Source: Duganella levis (GTDB lineage Bacteria > Pseudomonadota > Gammaproteobacteria > Burkholderiales > Burkholderiaceae_D). Taken from it: a stretch of 64,000 bases of DNA. Below, in pieces: positions 55,659 through 63,463 of the stretch (position 1 is its first letter; the number at the start of each line of letters is the position of its first letter). The notes below the pieces were generated by a model. The model saw only the letters and a list, made by a program, of their open reading frames with translations, was not told where the DNA came from and did not search any database. The DNA lies in the NCBI RefSeq assembly GCF_009857605.1, contig NZ_WWCT01000016.1, forward strand, positions 103,167-167,166. Reading direction: 5' to 3'. A program made the position numbers and the translations under genes.

Positions 55659-56393
55659 TTACCAGGTGCCGGCGCTGCCGCCGCCATCGACCGGCAAAAT
55701 GGTGCCGGTGGTGAAGTTGGATTCGGTCAGGTACAGCACGGCGTTGACCACGTCCTGCGTCACGCCGGTCTGGCCGCTCGGCGCCAGGGTGCGGTAGAAC
55801 GCCTGGGTGGCGTCGTCCTGGCTATGCATCGGTGTGGCGATGATGCCCGGCGCCACCGCGTTGACCTTGACGTTGGACGCCGCCAGCTCAATCGCCAGCG
55901 CGCGGGTTGCGTGGTTCAGGCCGCCCTTGATCAGCACCGGCAGCAGCGCGGGCACTTTGACATTCGGCTGCATCGCGATGCTGGCGGTGATGTTGACGAT
56001 GTGACCGGATTTATTCGCGCTCATGTGCGCGGCCGCCTGCTGGGTCGGGAAGAACACGCCCTTCAGGTTGGTGTTGAGCAGCTCGTCCAGCTCTTGTTCC
56101 GTGTAGTCGGTGGTCGGCTTGGCGATGAAAATGCCGGCGTTATTAATCAGGATATCCACCTTGCCGAACGCCGCCACGGCGCGCTCGAACAAAGCCTTGG
56201 CCGTTGCCGGCAAGGCAATATCGCCCGGCACCAGCAGGAAATTGGCCGGATTGCCCAGCTTGTCCGACGCGTCCTTCAGGCGCTCGATGGTGCGCGCATT
56301 GCCGACTACGTTGTAGCCGCGTTGCAGATAAGCCTCGGCGACGGCAAAGCCGATCCCGCTCGATGCGCCGGTAACGATGACTGTCTTGTTCAT
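55659..56393 (-). CDS. short-chain dehydrogenase/reductase
   Basis: The 244-residue protein is a classical SDR: TGASSGIG cofactor loop at residues ~9-16, NNAG in ILINNAG, catalytic-region Ser in NITAS, and a C-terminal ILPVDGGGSAGTW. At the position of the YxxxK pair the sequence reads PALLPVLIKGGLNHAT: the Lys is kept but the usual Tyr is not obvious, which deserves attention. The ATG at 56393 has AAGGA 7 bp upstream. It is divergent from the LysR gene at 56502. A tautomerase remnant follows its stop. Confidence 0.88.
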   Translation of the reverse strand: MNKTVIVTGASSGIGFAVAEAYLQRGYNVVGNARTIERLKDASDKLGNPANFLLVPGDIALPATAKALFERAVAAFGKVDILINNAGIFIAKPTTDYTEQELDELLNTNLKGVFFPTQQAAAHMSANKSGHIVNITASIAMQPNVKVPALLPVLIKGGLNHATRALAIELAASNVKVNAVAPGIIATPMHSQDDATQAFYRTLAPSGQTGVTQDVVNAVLYLTESNFTTGTILPVDGGGSAGTW

Positions 56394-56405
56394 GATGTTT
56401 CCTTT

Positions 56406-56447
56406 CAAGGTTGGTGTGAGCAAACTATACTTTTGCGCAGAACCTTG
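56406..56447. promoter_or_regulatory. nested inverted repeats in the SDR/lysR gap
   Basis: Outer arms CAAGGTT (56406-56412) and AACCTTG (56441-56447) enclose inner arms GCAAA (56420-56424) and TTTGC (56432-56436). The two dyads share nearly the same centre. Located in the 108-bp divergent promoter region of an SDR and a LysR gene, they are good candidates for LysR recognition and activation sites. Confidence 0.5.
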
Positions 56448-56501
56448 ATAAAGACATGGAAACACAAGACAATAGATACACCATGTAATGAATAAACCGC
56501 C

Positions 56502-57410
56502 ATGAAACGCCAATTCGATGATGTGCTGCTGGGCAGCATAGAACTGTTCTGCCTGGCCGCCGAGCTGTCCAGTTTTACTGCCGCCGCCACTGCCGCTGGC
56601 GTCACGCCGGCCGCCGTCAGCCGTTCCGTGTCACGGCTGGAGGAACGATTAGGCGTGCGCCTGTTCGTCCGCACCACGCGCCAGATCCGCCTGACGGACG
56701 GCGGCCGCGTGTATTTCGAACAATGCCGCCAGGCGCTGTCGCAGCTGACCGAGGCCGAACGGCAGATCACCGGCGCCCAGGTCCAGCCGTCCGGCCCGCT
56801 GCGCATCAGCGCGCCGACGCCGTATGCGCACTACCGGCTGCTGCCGCTGCTGGGCGAATTCCGCCGCACCTATCCGGAAGTGACGATCGACATCCACGTC
56901 AGCAACCGCAACATCGACTTCGCCGACGAGGGCTATGACCTGGCGATCCGCGGCCGCGCGCCGGCCGATTCCAACCTGATCGCCCGCAAGCTGGAAGACG
57001 CCGAACTGGTGCTGGTGGCCGCCCCTGCCTACCTCAAGCGCGCCGGCACGCCAGCCTCGCTGGCCGACCTGGCGCGGCACGAATGCCTGCAATTCGACCT
57101 GCCCAGCACCGGCAAGCGCATTCCGTGGCCGTTCATGCAGGATGGCCAACAGGTCGATGTGGTGACCGAAGGCGGCCTATGCTGCTCAGAGGACGTGCTC
57201 GGCATCGTCACCCTGGCGCGCAGCGGCGCCGGCGTGGTGCAAACCTACCGTTTCATCGTCGAACAGGACCTGGCCAGCGGCGCGCTGCTTGAACTGCTAC
57301 CGCAGCACGGCGGCACCTCGCGGCCGTTCATCCTGCTGTATCCGCACGCGCGCCACCTGTCGCTGCGGGTGCGCACCTTCGTAGAATTCCTCCTAAGCAA
57401 CTTAACCTGA
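56502..57410 (+). CDS. LysR-family transcriptional regulator divergent from an SDR
   Basis: The 302-residue protein has a LysR helix-turn-helix (SFTAAATAAGVTPAAVSRSV) and a substrate-binding domain of the CrgA/PA-type (FADEGYDLAIRGRAPADSNL). Divergent placement and nested dyads point to regulation of the SDR at 55659 and formerly its tautomerase partner. It is followed after 101 bp by a sugar symporter gene that probably has its own promoter. Inducer unknown. Confidence 0.9.
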   Translation: MKRQFDDVLLGSIELFCLAAELSSFTAAATAAGVTPAAVSRSVSRLEERLGVRLFVRTTRQIRLTDGGRVYFEQCRQALSQLTEAERQITGAQVQPSGPLRISAPTPYAHYRLLPLLGEFRRTYPEVTIDIHVSNRNIDFADEGYDLAIRGRAPADSNLIARKLEDAELVLVAAPAYLKRAGTPASLADLARHECLQFDLPSTGKRIPWPFMQDGQQVDVVTEGGLCCSEDVLGIVTLARSGAGVVQTYRFIVEQDLASGALLELLPQHGGTSRPFILLYPHARHLSLRVRTFVEFLLSNLT

Positions 57411-57425
57411 GCTGCTATACCCAAA

Positions 57426-57454
57426 TGGTATTGATAATGATTTTTTTGGCATTG
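57426..57454. promoter_or_regulatory. tandem direct repeat before the sugar symporter
   Basis: TGGTATTG (57426-57433) and TGGCATTG (57447-57454) match at 7 of 8 positions and are spaced 21 bp start to start, about two helical turns, within an AT-rich tract. Possible two-site operator for the FucP-like gene starting at 57512. Confidence 0.35.
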
Positions 57455-57511
57455 GAGAACATACGCACCCTGCGATAGCATAAGAGGTTAAGAAAACTTC
57501 TAGAGACATCC

Positions 57512-58822
57512 ATGCCCGCACCACTCACCACCGCTGCCGTTTCCGCCGCACCGCAGACCAGTCCGGGCGCCAGCCCGCGCGCCGTCCTGTCCCTGTTGAC
57601 CAGCCTGTTCTTCACCTGGGGCTTCATCACCGTCATCAACAACACCCTGCTCCCGCACCTGCGCAGCGTGTTCGACCTGAACTACACCCAGACCACGCTG
57701 ATTGAATCGGTCTGGTTCATCGCCTACTTCTTCGCCTCGATTCCGTCGGCGCGCCTGATCGAGCGCATCGGCTACCAGAAATCCATGGTCTTCGGCCTGG
57801 GCATGATGGCGGTCGGCGCCCTGCTGATGATTCCGGCCGCGCGGCTGCCGTCGTATGGCGTGACGCTGTGCGCGCTGTTCGTGATCGCCTGCGGCATCAC
57901 CTTGCTGCAAGTGTCGGCTAATCCCTACGTTGCCGTGCTGGGCTCGCCGGAGACGGCGTCGTCGCGCCTGAACCTGGTGCAAGCGTTCAACTCGCTGGGT
58001 GCGACGCTGGCACCGCTGTTCGGCGCCTACCTGATTCTGGGCCGCTCGGCTTCCGGCACCGCCGAAGTCGGCCATGTACTGACCCAGGCTGAAAAGCTGG
58101 CCGACGCCCAGGCCGTGCAACTGCCCTACCTGATCGTGGCCGGCGTGCTGGTGATCCTGGCGCTGGTAATTTCCCGTTTCCCGATGCCGAAGATGCACCA
58201 CGGCGCCACCAGCCGCGTCTCGGACGCCGAGCGCGAGAAAATGTCGCTGTGGAAGCACCGCAACCTGGTGTTCGGCATTCCGGCCATCTTCATCTACCTG
58301 ATCGCCGAAATCGGCGTGGCCAACCTGTTCATCAACTTCACCGGCCAGCCGGAAATCGGCGGCCTGTCGCATGAACAAGGCGCGCACTACCTGTTCCTGT
58401 TGTGGGGCGGCATGCTGATCGGCCGCTTCATCGGCGCCTGGGCGATGAACAAGACCACCGCCGAGCGCGTGCTGGCCTTCTGCGCGATTGGCGCTTTCAT
58501 CGTCATGATGATCGCCGCGCTGGGCACCGGCAGCGTGGCCCTATGGGCGCTGATTTCGGTCGGCCTGTTCCACTCGGTGATGTTCCCGACCATCTTCACG
58601 CTGGGCATCAAGGGCCTGGGCCCGATGACCGAAGAAGGCGCCGGCCTGCTGATCATGGCGATCGCCGGCGGCGCGCTGGTAGTGGTGCAAGGCTGGCTGG
58701 CCGACACCGTCGGCCTGCAACTGTCCTTCCTGCTGACGGCGGCCTGCGAACTGTACGTGCTGTTCTACGCGCTGTGGGGCTCGAAAGCCACCAACGCCTT
58801 CCCGGACGCCAAAGCAGGCTAG
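57512..58822 (+). CDS. FucP/GluP-type sugar:proton symporter (FHS family, MFS)
   Basis: The 436-residue protein has about 12 hydrophobic segments and FHS-family motifs: LTSLFFTWGFITVINNTLLP in helix 1, ESVWFIAYFFASIPSARLIE and SANPYVAVLGSPETASSRLN, the last being diagnostic for FucP/GluP. It should import a monosaccharide (glucose, galactose, fucose or similar) with protons. A GAGA-type ribosome site precedes the ATG. No sugar kinase or glycosidase gene adjoins it. A good intrinsic terminator follows, so it is a single-gene unit. Confidence 0.9.
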   Translation: MPAPLTTAAVSAAPQTSPGASPRAVLSLLTSLFFTWGFITVINNTLLPHLRSVFDLNYTQTTLIESVWFIAYFFASIPSARLIERIGYQKSMVFGLGMMAVGALLMIPAARLPSYGVTLCALFVIACGITLLQVSANPYVAVLGSPETASSRLNLVQAFNSLGATLAPLFGAYLILGRSASGTAEVGHVLTQAEKLADAQAVQLPYLIVAGVLVILALVISRFPMPKMHHGATSRVSDAEREKMSLWKHRNLVFGIPAIFIYLIAEIGVANLFINFTGQPEIGGLSHEQGAHYLFLLWGGMLIGRFIGAWAMNKTTAERVLAFCAIGAFIVMMIAALGTGSVALWALISVGLFHSVMFPTIFTLGIKGLGPMTEEGAGLLIMAIAGGALVVVQGWLADTVGLQLSFLLTAACELYVLFYALWGSKATNAFPDAKAG

Positions 58823-58843
58823 ACAGACCGCCGCTGCGACACG

Positions 58844-58871
58844 ATGCCCGCCCAGTGCGGGCATTTTTTTT
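58844..58871 (+). terminator. intrinsic terminator of the sugar symporter gene
   Basis: Stem arms ATGCCCGC (58844-58851) and GCGGGCAT (58857-58864) form 8 base pairs around a 5-base loop and run directly into eight T residues (58864-58871), 21 bp after the symporter stop. This is the clearest factor-independent terminator in the window. Confidence 0.9.
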
Positions 58872-58981
58872 GCGTCATGCGCTGACCGACTTACCGCAAC
58901 ATAGGCACGGGTCGCCGCAATTGCATCGACCGCCGCCCAGCCATCGCCTAAGGTGAACGCTTTCGTACATTGGGATGTTTC

Positions 58982-61192
58982 ATGCGCATGAATTTACTTG
59001 CCGCAGCAATCGCGGCCGCCTTGTCCATGACGCTGGCCGCCTCGCCAGCGCATGCCCTGCAATCCGCGATCACCAAGAACATTGGCGCGTCCACGGACGA
59101 TCAGGGCGCGAAGGACAGAAACATCCAGCAGGTCACGGTGCGCGGCGCGCCCGACGCCTACGATCCGCGCCGCGACGACACCGCCAGCAAGATCGTGGTC
59201 AGCCATGACGAGATCGTCAAGTATGGCGACACCAGTGTGCTCGATGTGCTCAAGCGCGTGCCAGGCGTGACGGTCAGTGGCAGCGGCGGGCGTGGCAGCG
59301 AGGTGCAGATGCGCGGCCTGGGGGGTGGATACACACAGATCCTGATCAACGGCGAAAAAGCCCCGCCCGGCTTTACTCTCGATACGCTTTCCCCGGACCT
59401 CATCGAGCGCATCGAAGTGTTGCGCGCAGCCAGTGCCGAATTCTCGACCCAGTCGATTGCCGGCACCATCAACATCGTGCTGAAGAAGACAGTCAAGGCC
59501 GGGCAGCGGGAACTGAAGATCGGCTATTTGCACGCCTACGACGCCAAAGGGCCAAACGCCAACCTGCAGCTCGCCGACAAGACGGGCCGCCTGGCCTGGT
59601 CGGTCACGGCCAATGTCACGCGCGAGCGCTTTTCCCGGACGGTGGAAAACGTCGAGGAGCACGTCGATCCGGCCGGCATCCAGGACGGCCGGCGCGTGGG
59701 CAAGCTGCCCCAGGATGGGCGCGTCACGCGGCTCAACCTGAGTCCGCGACTGGTGTGGAGCCTGGAAAACGACAACGCGCTGGTCTCGCAGACCTTCGTC
59801 ACGACTGGCCACTTCCAGAACAACGTCCACACGCTGGTCGATACCGAGCTGGGCCCTCCTCCGGACTATCCCGACCTCGAACAGACCATGAGCAACGACA
59901 ATAAGCTGCTGCGCGAGGAACTCAACTGGACGCACAAGTACGCCTCTGGCGCCAAGCTCGATGCCAAACTGAGCGCCACCGCCGGCTCCGCCGCCAATAC
60001 GATGTACCGCAACGCCGCCGGCAGCCCGGCGGCGGGCGGGCTGCATGAACTGGTCCAGTCCGACAACAACGTGCGCGGCGTGACTATACTGGGCAAGATC
60101 ACCACCGCCAGCTGGGAAGGTCACGCCCTCGCCTTCGGCTGGGACGGCGGCTACATGAGATCGCATGACGCGCGCCGTGTCCGCGACGCCGACCAGCCCG
60201 ACGTCTCGCTGCCGGAAGGCGACGAGCTGTACACCGCCAATGTCGCGCGCCTGGCCGTGTACAGCCAGGACGAGTGGAACGTCACGCCGCAGTGGTCGGT
60301 GTACCTCGGCGCGCGCTGGGAAGGCATCCAGACCAGAGTCGAAGGCAATACATTTGCGGACGCGGCCAACCGTTCGCGTGTCTTCAGTCCGTTGTTCCAG
60401 ACGCTGTACAAGCTCCCCAACACGAAAGGCGACCAGCTGCGCTTCGCGCTCAGCCGCACCTACCGCGCGCCCACCGTGCAAAGCCTGATACCGCACCGTT
60501 TCACTTCGGCCAACAACAGCCAGACCAATCCCGATTCGATCGGCAACCCGGACCTGCGGCCGGAACTGGCGCTCGGCGTCGAGGGCGGCTGGGAGCATTA
60601 CTGGAGCGAGGGCGCGCTGGTATCGGTGAGCGCGTCGGCCCGCAACATCGACAACAGCACGCGCAACCAGACCGTGTTCGATGGCAATCGATGGGTCTCG
60701 CTGCCGATCAACACCGGCCGCGCCCGCGCGCGCGGGATCGAGCTCGAAGCCAAATTGCCGTTGAAGGCCCTGATCGACACCGCCACCGCGCTCGCCCTGC
60801 GTGGCAGCCTGTCGCGCAACTGGTCGAGCGTCGACACGATCCCCGGGCCGAACAATCGCCTGCTGAACCAGACCCCGCTGTCGGCCACGCTGGGCGCCGA
60901 TTACAATCTCGGCGCCAGCACCATCGGCGGCAGCTTCGTCTTCAAGAAAGGCGGTGAAGTGCGGGTGTCAGACGTCCAGGTCACCTACGAGAGCGTGCGC
61001 CGCGATCTGGACTTGTACCTGCTGTCGAAGTTGAACGCCACGACCCAGCTGCGCGTGGTGGCATCCAATCTGCTTGGACAGGATTTCATCTACGCAAGCA
61101 GTTACACCGTCGCGGGCAGCGGGACCCAGCGCAGCCGCACCCTCTATCCGAGCTGGCCGATGCTGCGGGCGACGCTGGAAATGAAATTCTGA
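58982..61192 (+). CDS. TonB-dependent outer-membrane receptor
   Basis: The 736-residue protein has a Sec signal peptide (~residues 1-28, cleavage near AHA-LQ), a TonB-box-like stretch, and a plug domain (~60-165; YGDTSVLDVLKRVPGVTVSG, QMRGLGGGYTQILINGE, IERIEVLRAASAEFSTQSIAGTINIVLKK). A 22-strand-type barrel follows, ending in an aromatic residue (LEMKF) as usual for outer-membrane proteins. It should import a large ligand such as a siderophore, cofactor or glycan fragment using TonB energy. ATGs at 58982 and 58988 are both possible. It ends 17 bp from the convergent histidine kinase gene. Confidence 0.9.
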   Translation: MRMNLLAAAIAAALSMTLAASPAHALQSAITKNIGASTDDQGAKDRNIQQVTVRGAPDAYDPRRDDTASKIVVSHDEIVKYGDTSVLDVLKRVPGVTVSGSGGRGSEVQMRGLGGGYTQILINGEKAPPGFTLDTLSPDLIERIEVLRAASAEFSTQSIAGTINIVLKKTVKAGQRELKIGYLHAYDAKGPNANLQLADKTGRLAWSVTANVTRERFSRTVENVEEHVDPAGIQDGRRVGKLPQDGRVTRLNLSPRLVWSLENDNALVSQTFVTTGHFQNNVHTLVDTELGPPPDYPDLEQTMSNDNKLLREELNWTHKYASGAKLDAKLSATAGSAANTMYRNAAGSPAAGGLHELVQSDNNVRGVTILGKITTASWEGHALAFGWDGGYMRSHDARRVRDADQPDVSLPEGDELYTANVARLAVYSQDEWNVTPQWSVYLGARWEGIQTRVEGNTFADAANRSRVFSPLFQTLYKLPNTKGDQLRFALSRTYRAPTVQSLIPHRFTSANNSQTNPDSIGNPDLRPELALGVEGGWEHYWSEGALVSVSASARNIDNSTRNQTVFDGNRWVSLPINTGRARARGIELEAKLPLKALIDTATALALRGSLSRNWSSVDTIPGPNNRLLNQTPLSATLGADYNLGASTIGGSFVFKKGGEVRVSDVQVTYESVRRDLDLYLLSKLNATTQLRVVASNLLGQDFIYASSYTVAGSGTQRSRTLYPSWPMLRATLEMKF

Positions 61193-61209
61193 GCACGTCC
61201 ACCATTGTA

Positions 61210-62607
61210 TTAAGCAGCGCCCGGCAGAAAGAGCGTGAAACGTGCTCCGCCTGTTGTGGCGTTTTCGGCTTCGATTCTTCCGCCGTAGGCTTGCATGATG
61301 GCTTGCGATAAGGCCAGCCCGAGGCCGACGCCGTCCACCTCGCCGGCGCGCGCGCCGGTGCCGCGGAAGAAGCGCTCGAACAGGAACGGCAGTTCGTGCT
61401 CGGCGATGCCCAGACCCTGGTCTTCCACCGACAAGGTCACGCCCGCCGCGCCGCGTTGCAGGCGCACGGTGATGTGGCCGTCGGCCGGCGAGAATTTCAG
61501 CGCGTTTTCCAGCAGGTTGCGCAGCACCAGGCTGACCGGCGCGCGGTCCACCTGCACCGGCTCGGCCAATTCGTCCTGCAACAAAATCTCGATGCGGCGC
61601 TCGGCCGCCGGCGCAGCCAGACGGCTGATGGTGTCTTGCGCCAGCATCGACAGTGAGGCCAGCTCGACCTGCCCCAGTTGCTGTCCGGCATCCAGCCGCG
61701 CCAGCATCAGCAGTTCTTCCACCAGCATGGTCAGCCCGCCGACTTCGGCCAGGCACGAGCGCAAGGCGCTGACGTATTCCTCATTCGAGCGCGGCCGCCG
61801 CAGCGTGATTTCGATCTCCGTGCGCAGCCGCGACAACGGCGAGCGCAGCTCATGCGAGGCATCGGCCGTGAAGCGCCGCTGCACCTCAAACGCCTGTTCA
61901 ATCCGCCCCAGCATGGCGTTCAATGTATCGGCCAGATGGCCGATCTCGTCATCGTTGCCCGGATGCGGCAGCCGCCGGTCCAGGCTGGAATCGCCGATCT
62001 TGCGCGCCTGGTCGACGATGTTTTCCATCGCCACAAAGGTTTTACGCGACAGCCGCGCGCCGGCCCAGCCGACCAGCGCCAGCAAGGCGGTCGCCATCAC
62101 CGCGAACAAAATCGCCGCCGATTGCAGGATGTGGTCGGCATCGTCGAGCGAACCGGCCACCTGCACCACGTAGCGCCGGCCATCGACCAGCGCCGGCACC
62201 GACACCATGCGCAACGGCTCCTCGCGGGCGTCGGGCAAGGTGTCGAAAGAGGTTTCGCCGGCCGCCAGTTGCGCCAGCAGACGCGGCGGCACCGGCAGCT
62301 TGTCGCCGCCCAGATTGGCGCTGCGCGCCAGCACCCGGCCATCGCCGTCGATGATCTGCACCAGCCGGTCCAGCCGGGTCAGCGACAGCGGCGCGCTGCC
62401 GGCCGCCGCTTCGTGCACCCGCACCGCCGTGCCGTTGGTGTCGGCCAGCATGCCGACTTCGGTATCGGCCAGCGCCAGTAGCGCCGAATCGAGCTGTCCG
62501 CGCACCGAACGCGACAACTGCCACCAGCCGCCCACCGCCGTTGCACCGACCGTCGCCACGGTGGCCAGCAAGTGGATCAGCACCAGGCGGCGGCGCAGGC
62601 TAAGCAT
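61210..62607 (-). CDS. membrane sensor histidine kinase, partner of an OmpR-type regulator
   Basis: The 465-residue kinase has two membrane helices (~10-30 and ~163-185) around a periplasmic sensor, a HAMP domain (~190-240), HisKA with His252 (DASHELRSPLSRL) and HATPase_c with N-box NLLENALKFSP and DQGLGI. It resembles QseC/TctE/CusS-type kinases. Its start overlaps the regulator stop by 8 bp. The regulator is divergent from an RND adaptor gene, so control of efflux, possibly in response to metal or another stress, is a reasonable inference. Confidence 0.9.
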   Translation of the reverse strand: MLSLRRRLVLIHLLATVATVGATAVGGWWQLSRSVRGQLDSALLALADTEVGMLADTNGTAVRVHEAAAGSAPLSLTRLDRLVQIIDGDGRVLARSANLGGDKLPVPPRLLAQLAAGETSFDTLPDAREEPLRMVSVPALVDGRRYVVQVAGSLDDADHILQSAAILFAVMATALLALVGWAGARLSRKTFVAMENIVDQARKIGDSSLDRRLPHPGNDDEIGHLADTLNAMLGRIEQAFEVQRRFTADASHELRSPLSRLRTEIEITLRRPRSNEEYVSALRSCLAEVGGLTMLVEELLMLARLDAGQQLGQVELASLSMLAQDTISRLAAPAAERRIEILLQDELAEPVQVDRAPVSLVLRNLLENALKFSPADGHITVRLQRGAAGVTLSVEDQGLGIAEHELPFLFERFFRGTGARAGEVDGVGLGLALSQAIMQAYGGRIEAENATTGGARFTLFLPGAA

Positions 62608-63283
62608 CAGGCGCTCCCGGCGGCGCCAGACGGAAACCGCGTCCGCGCACGGTTTCGATCAGCGGTATGCTGCTGGCCGCGTCCACCTTGCGACGCAAAT
62701 TCTTTATGTGCACGTCAATCAGGTTGTCGATGGCGATCAAGTCGGCGTGCCACACCTGCTCGGCCAGTTGCGCGCGGCTGACCACCTCGCCCACGTGCTG
62801 CACCAGGAAGTCCAGGATGGCGTATTCCTTCGGCGTCAGGTCCAGGTTGGCGCCGCCGCGACGCACCGCATGCGTCTGTGGATCGATGCTGAGATCGGCT
62901 ACTTGCAGCAGCACCGGCGCCACCCGCACCGAGCGCCGCAGCAACGCCCGCACGCGCGCCAGCAATTCCTCGAATTCAAACGGCTTGGTCAGGTAATCGT
63001 CGGCGCCGGTATTGAGGCCGGCGATGCGGTCGGCCAAGGCGTCGCGGGCGGTCAGCATCAGCACCGGCAGTTGCAGGCCGCGCCGGCGCCATTCGCCGCA
63101 CAGCGTGATGCCGTCCTTGCCGGGCAACATCCAGTCGAGGATGGCCAGGTCGGCGCGCGCCAGCACGTCGGCGTCGACCTCGTGCGCGTCATGCGCCACG
63201 CTGACCGTGTAGCCCTCTTCCTCCAGCCCGCGGGCTAGCAGACGCGCTGCCTTGTGATCGTCTTCTACCAACAAAATGTGCAT
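62600..63283 (-). CDS. OmpR/PhoB-type response regulator
   Basis: The 227-residue protein has a receiver (LLVEDDHKAA; phospho-acceptor Asp50 in LAILDWMLPGKDG; Lys in TKPFEF) and a winged-helix DNA-binding domain (LTPKEYAILDFLVQHVGEVVSRAQL ... VRGRGFRL, split by the usual turn). The ATG at 63283 has GAGG about 7 bp upstream. An in-frame extension to 63388 is unlike any receiver N terminus. First gene of a regulator-kinase operon and divergent from the RND adaptor gene, with two perfect dyads in between. Confidence 0.92.
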   Translation of the reverse strand: MHILLVEDDHKAARLLARGLEEEGYTVSVAHDAHEVDADVLARADLAILDWMLPGKDGITLCGEWRRRGLQLPVLMLTARDALADRIAGLNTGADDYLTKPFEFEELLARVRALLRRSVRVAPVLLQVADLSIDPQTHAVRRGGANLDLTPKEYAILDFLVQHVGEVVSRAQLAEQVWHADLIAIDNLIDVHIKNLRRKVDAASSIPLIETVRGRGFRLAPPGAPDA

Positions 63284-63334
63284 GGGTTGCCCTCGACTCG
63301 ACTGCCGGAGTATACCAGCGGCCCCGGCCGTCTT

Positions 63335-63354
63335 TCCTGAAGAAGAATTCAGGA
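63335..63354. promoter_or_regulatory. candidate operator 1 between the OmpR-type regulator and RND adaptor
   Basis: Perfect 7-bp arms TCCTGAA (63335-63341) and TTCAGGA (63348-63354) around a 6-bp spacer, 51 bp upstream of the regulator start. Possible autoregulatory site of the two-component pair. Confidence 0.5.
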
Positions 63355-63411
63355 TGCGGTGCAGCATATTTTCGTACCATAGCGTCAATTCCAGCCTCCC
63401 CCTTGATTAGC

Positions 63412-63431
63412 GTGTCCCCACCGAGGGACAC
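63412..63431. promoter_or_regulatory. candidate operator 2 or leader hairpin before the RND adaptor
   Basis: Perfect 7-bp arms GTGTCCC (63412-63418) and GGGACAC (63425-63431) around a 6-bp spacer, 32 bp upstream of the adaptor start. GC-rich enough to form an RNA hairpin, so it may act as DNA operator or in the mRNA leader. Confidence 0.45.
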
Positions 63432-63463
63432 AGGCCGCGCTTTGCCCGGCGTTCCGGAGAAAC

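Noticed and set aside
57433..57441. GATAATGAT, a half of the Fur-box consensus, before the sugar symporter
   Set aside because: Only the left half matches well; the right half is a T-run. The downstream gene is a sugar symporter with no iron link.
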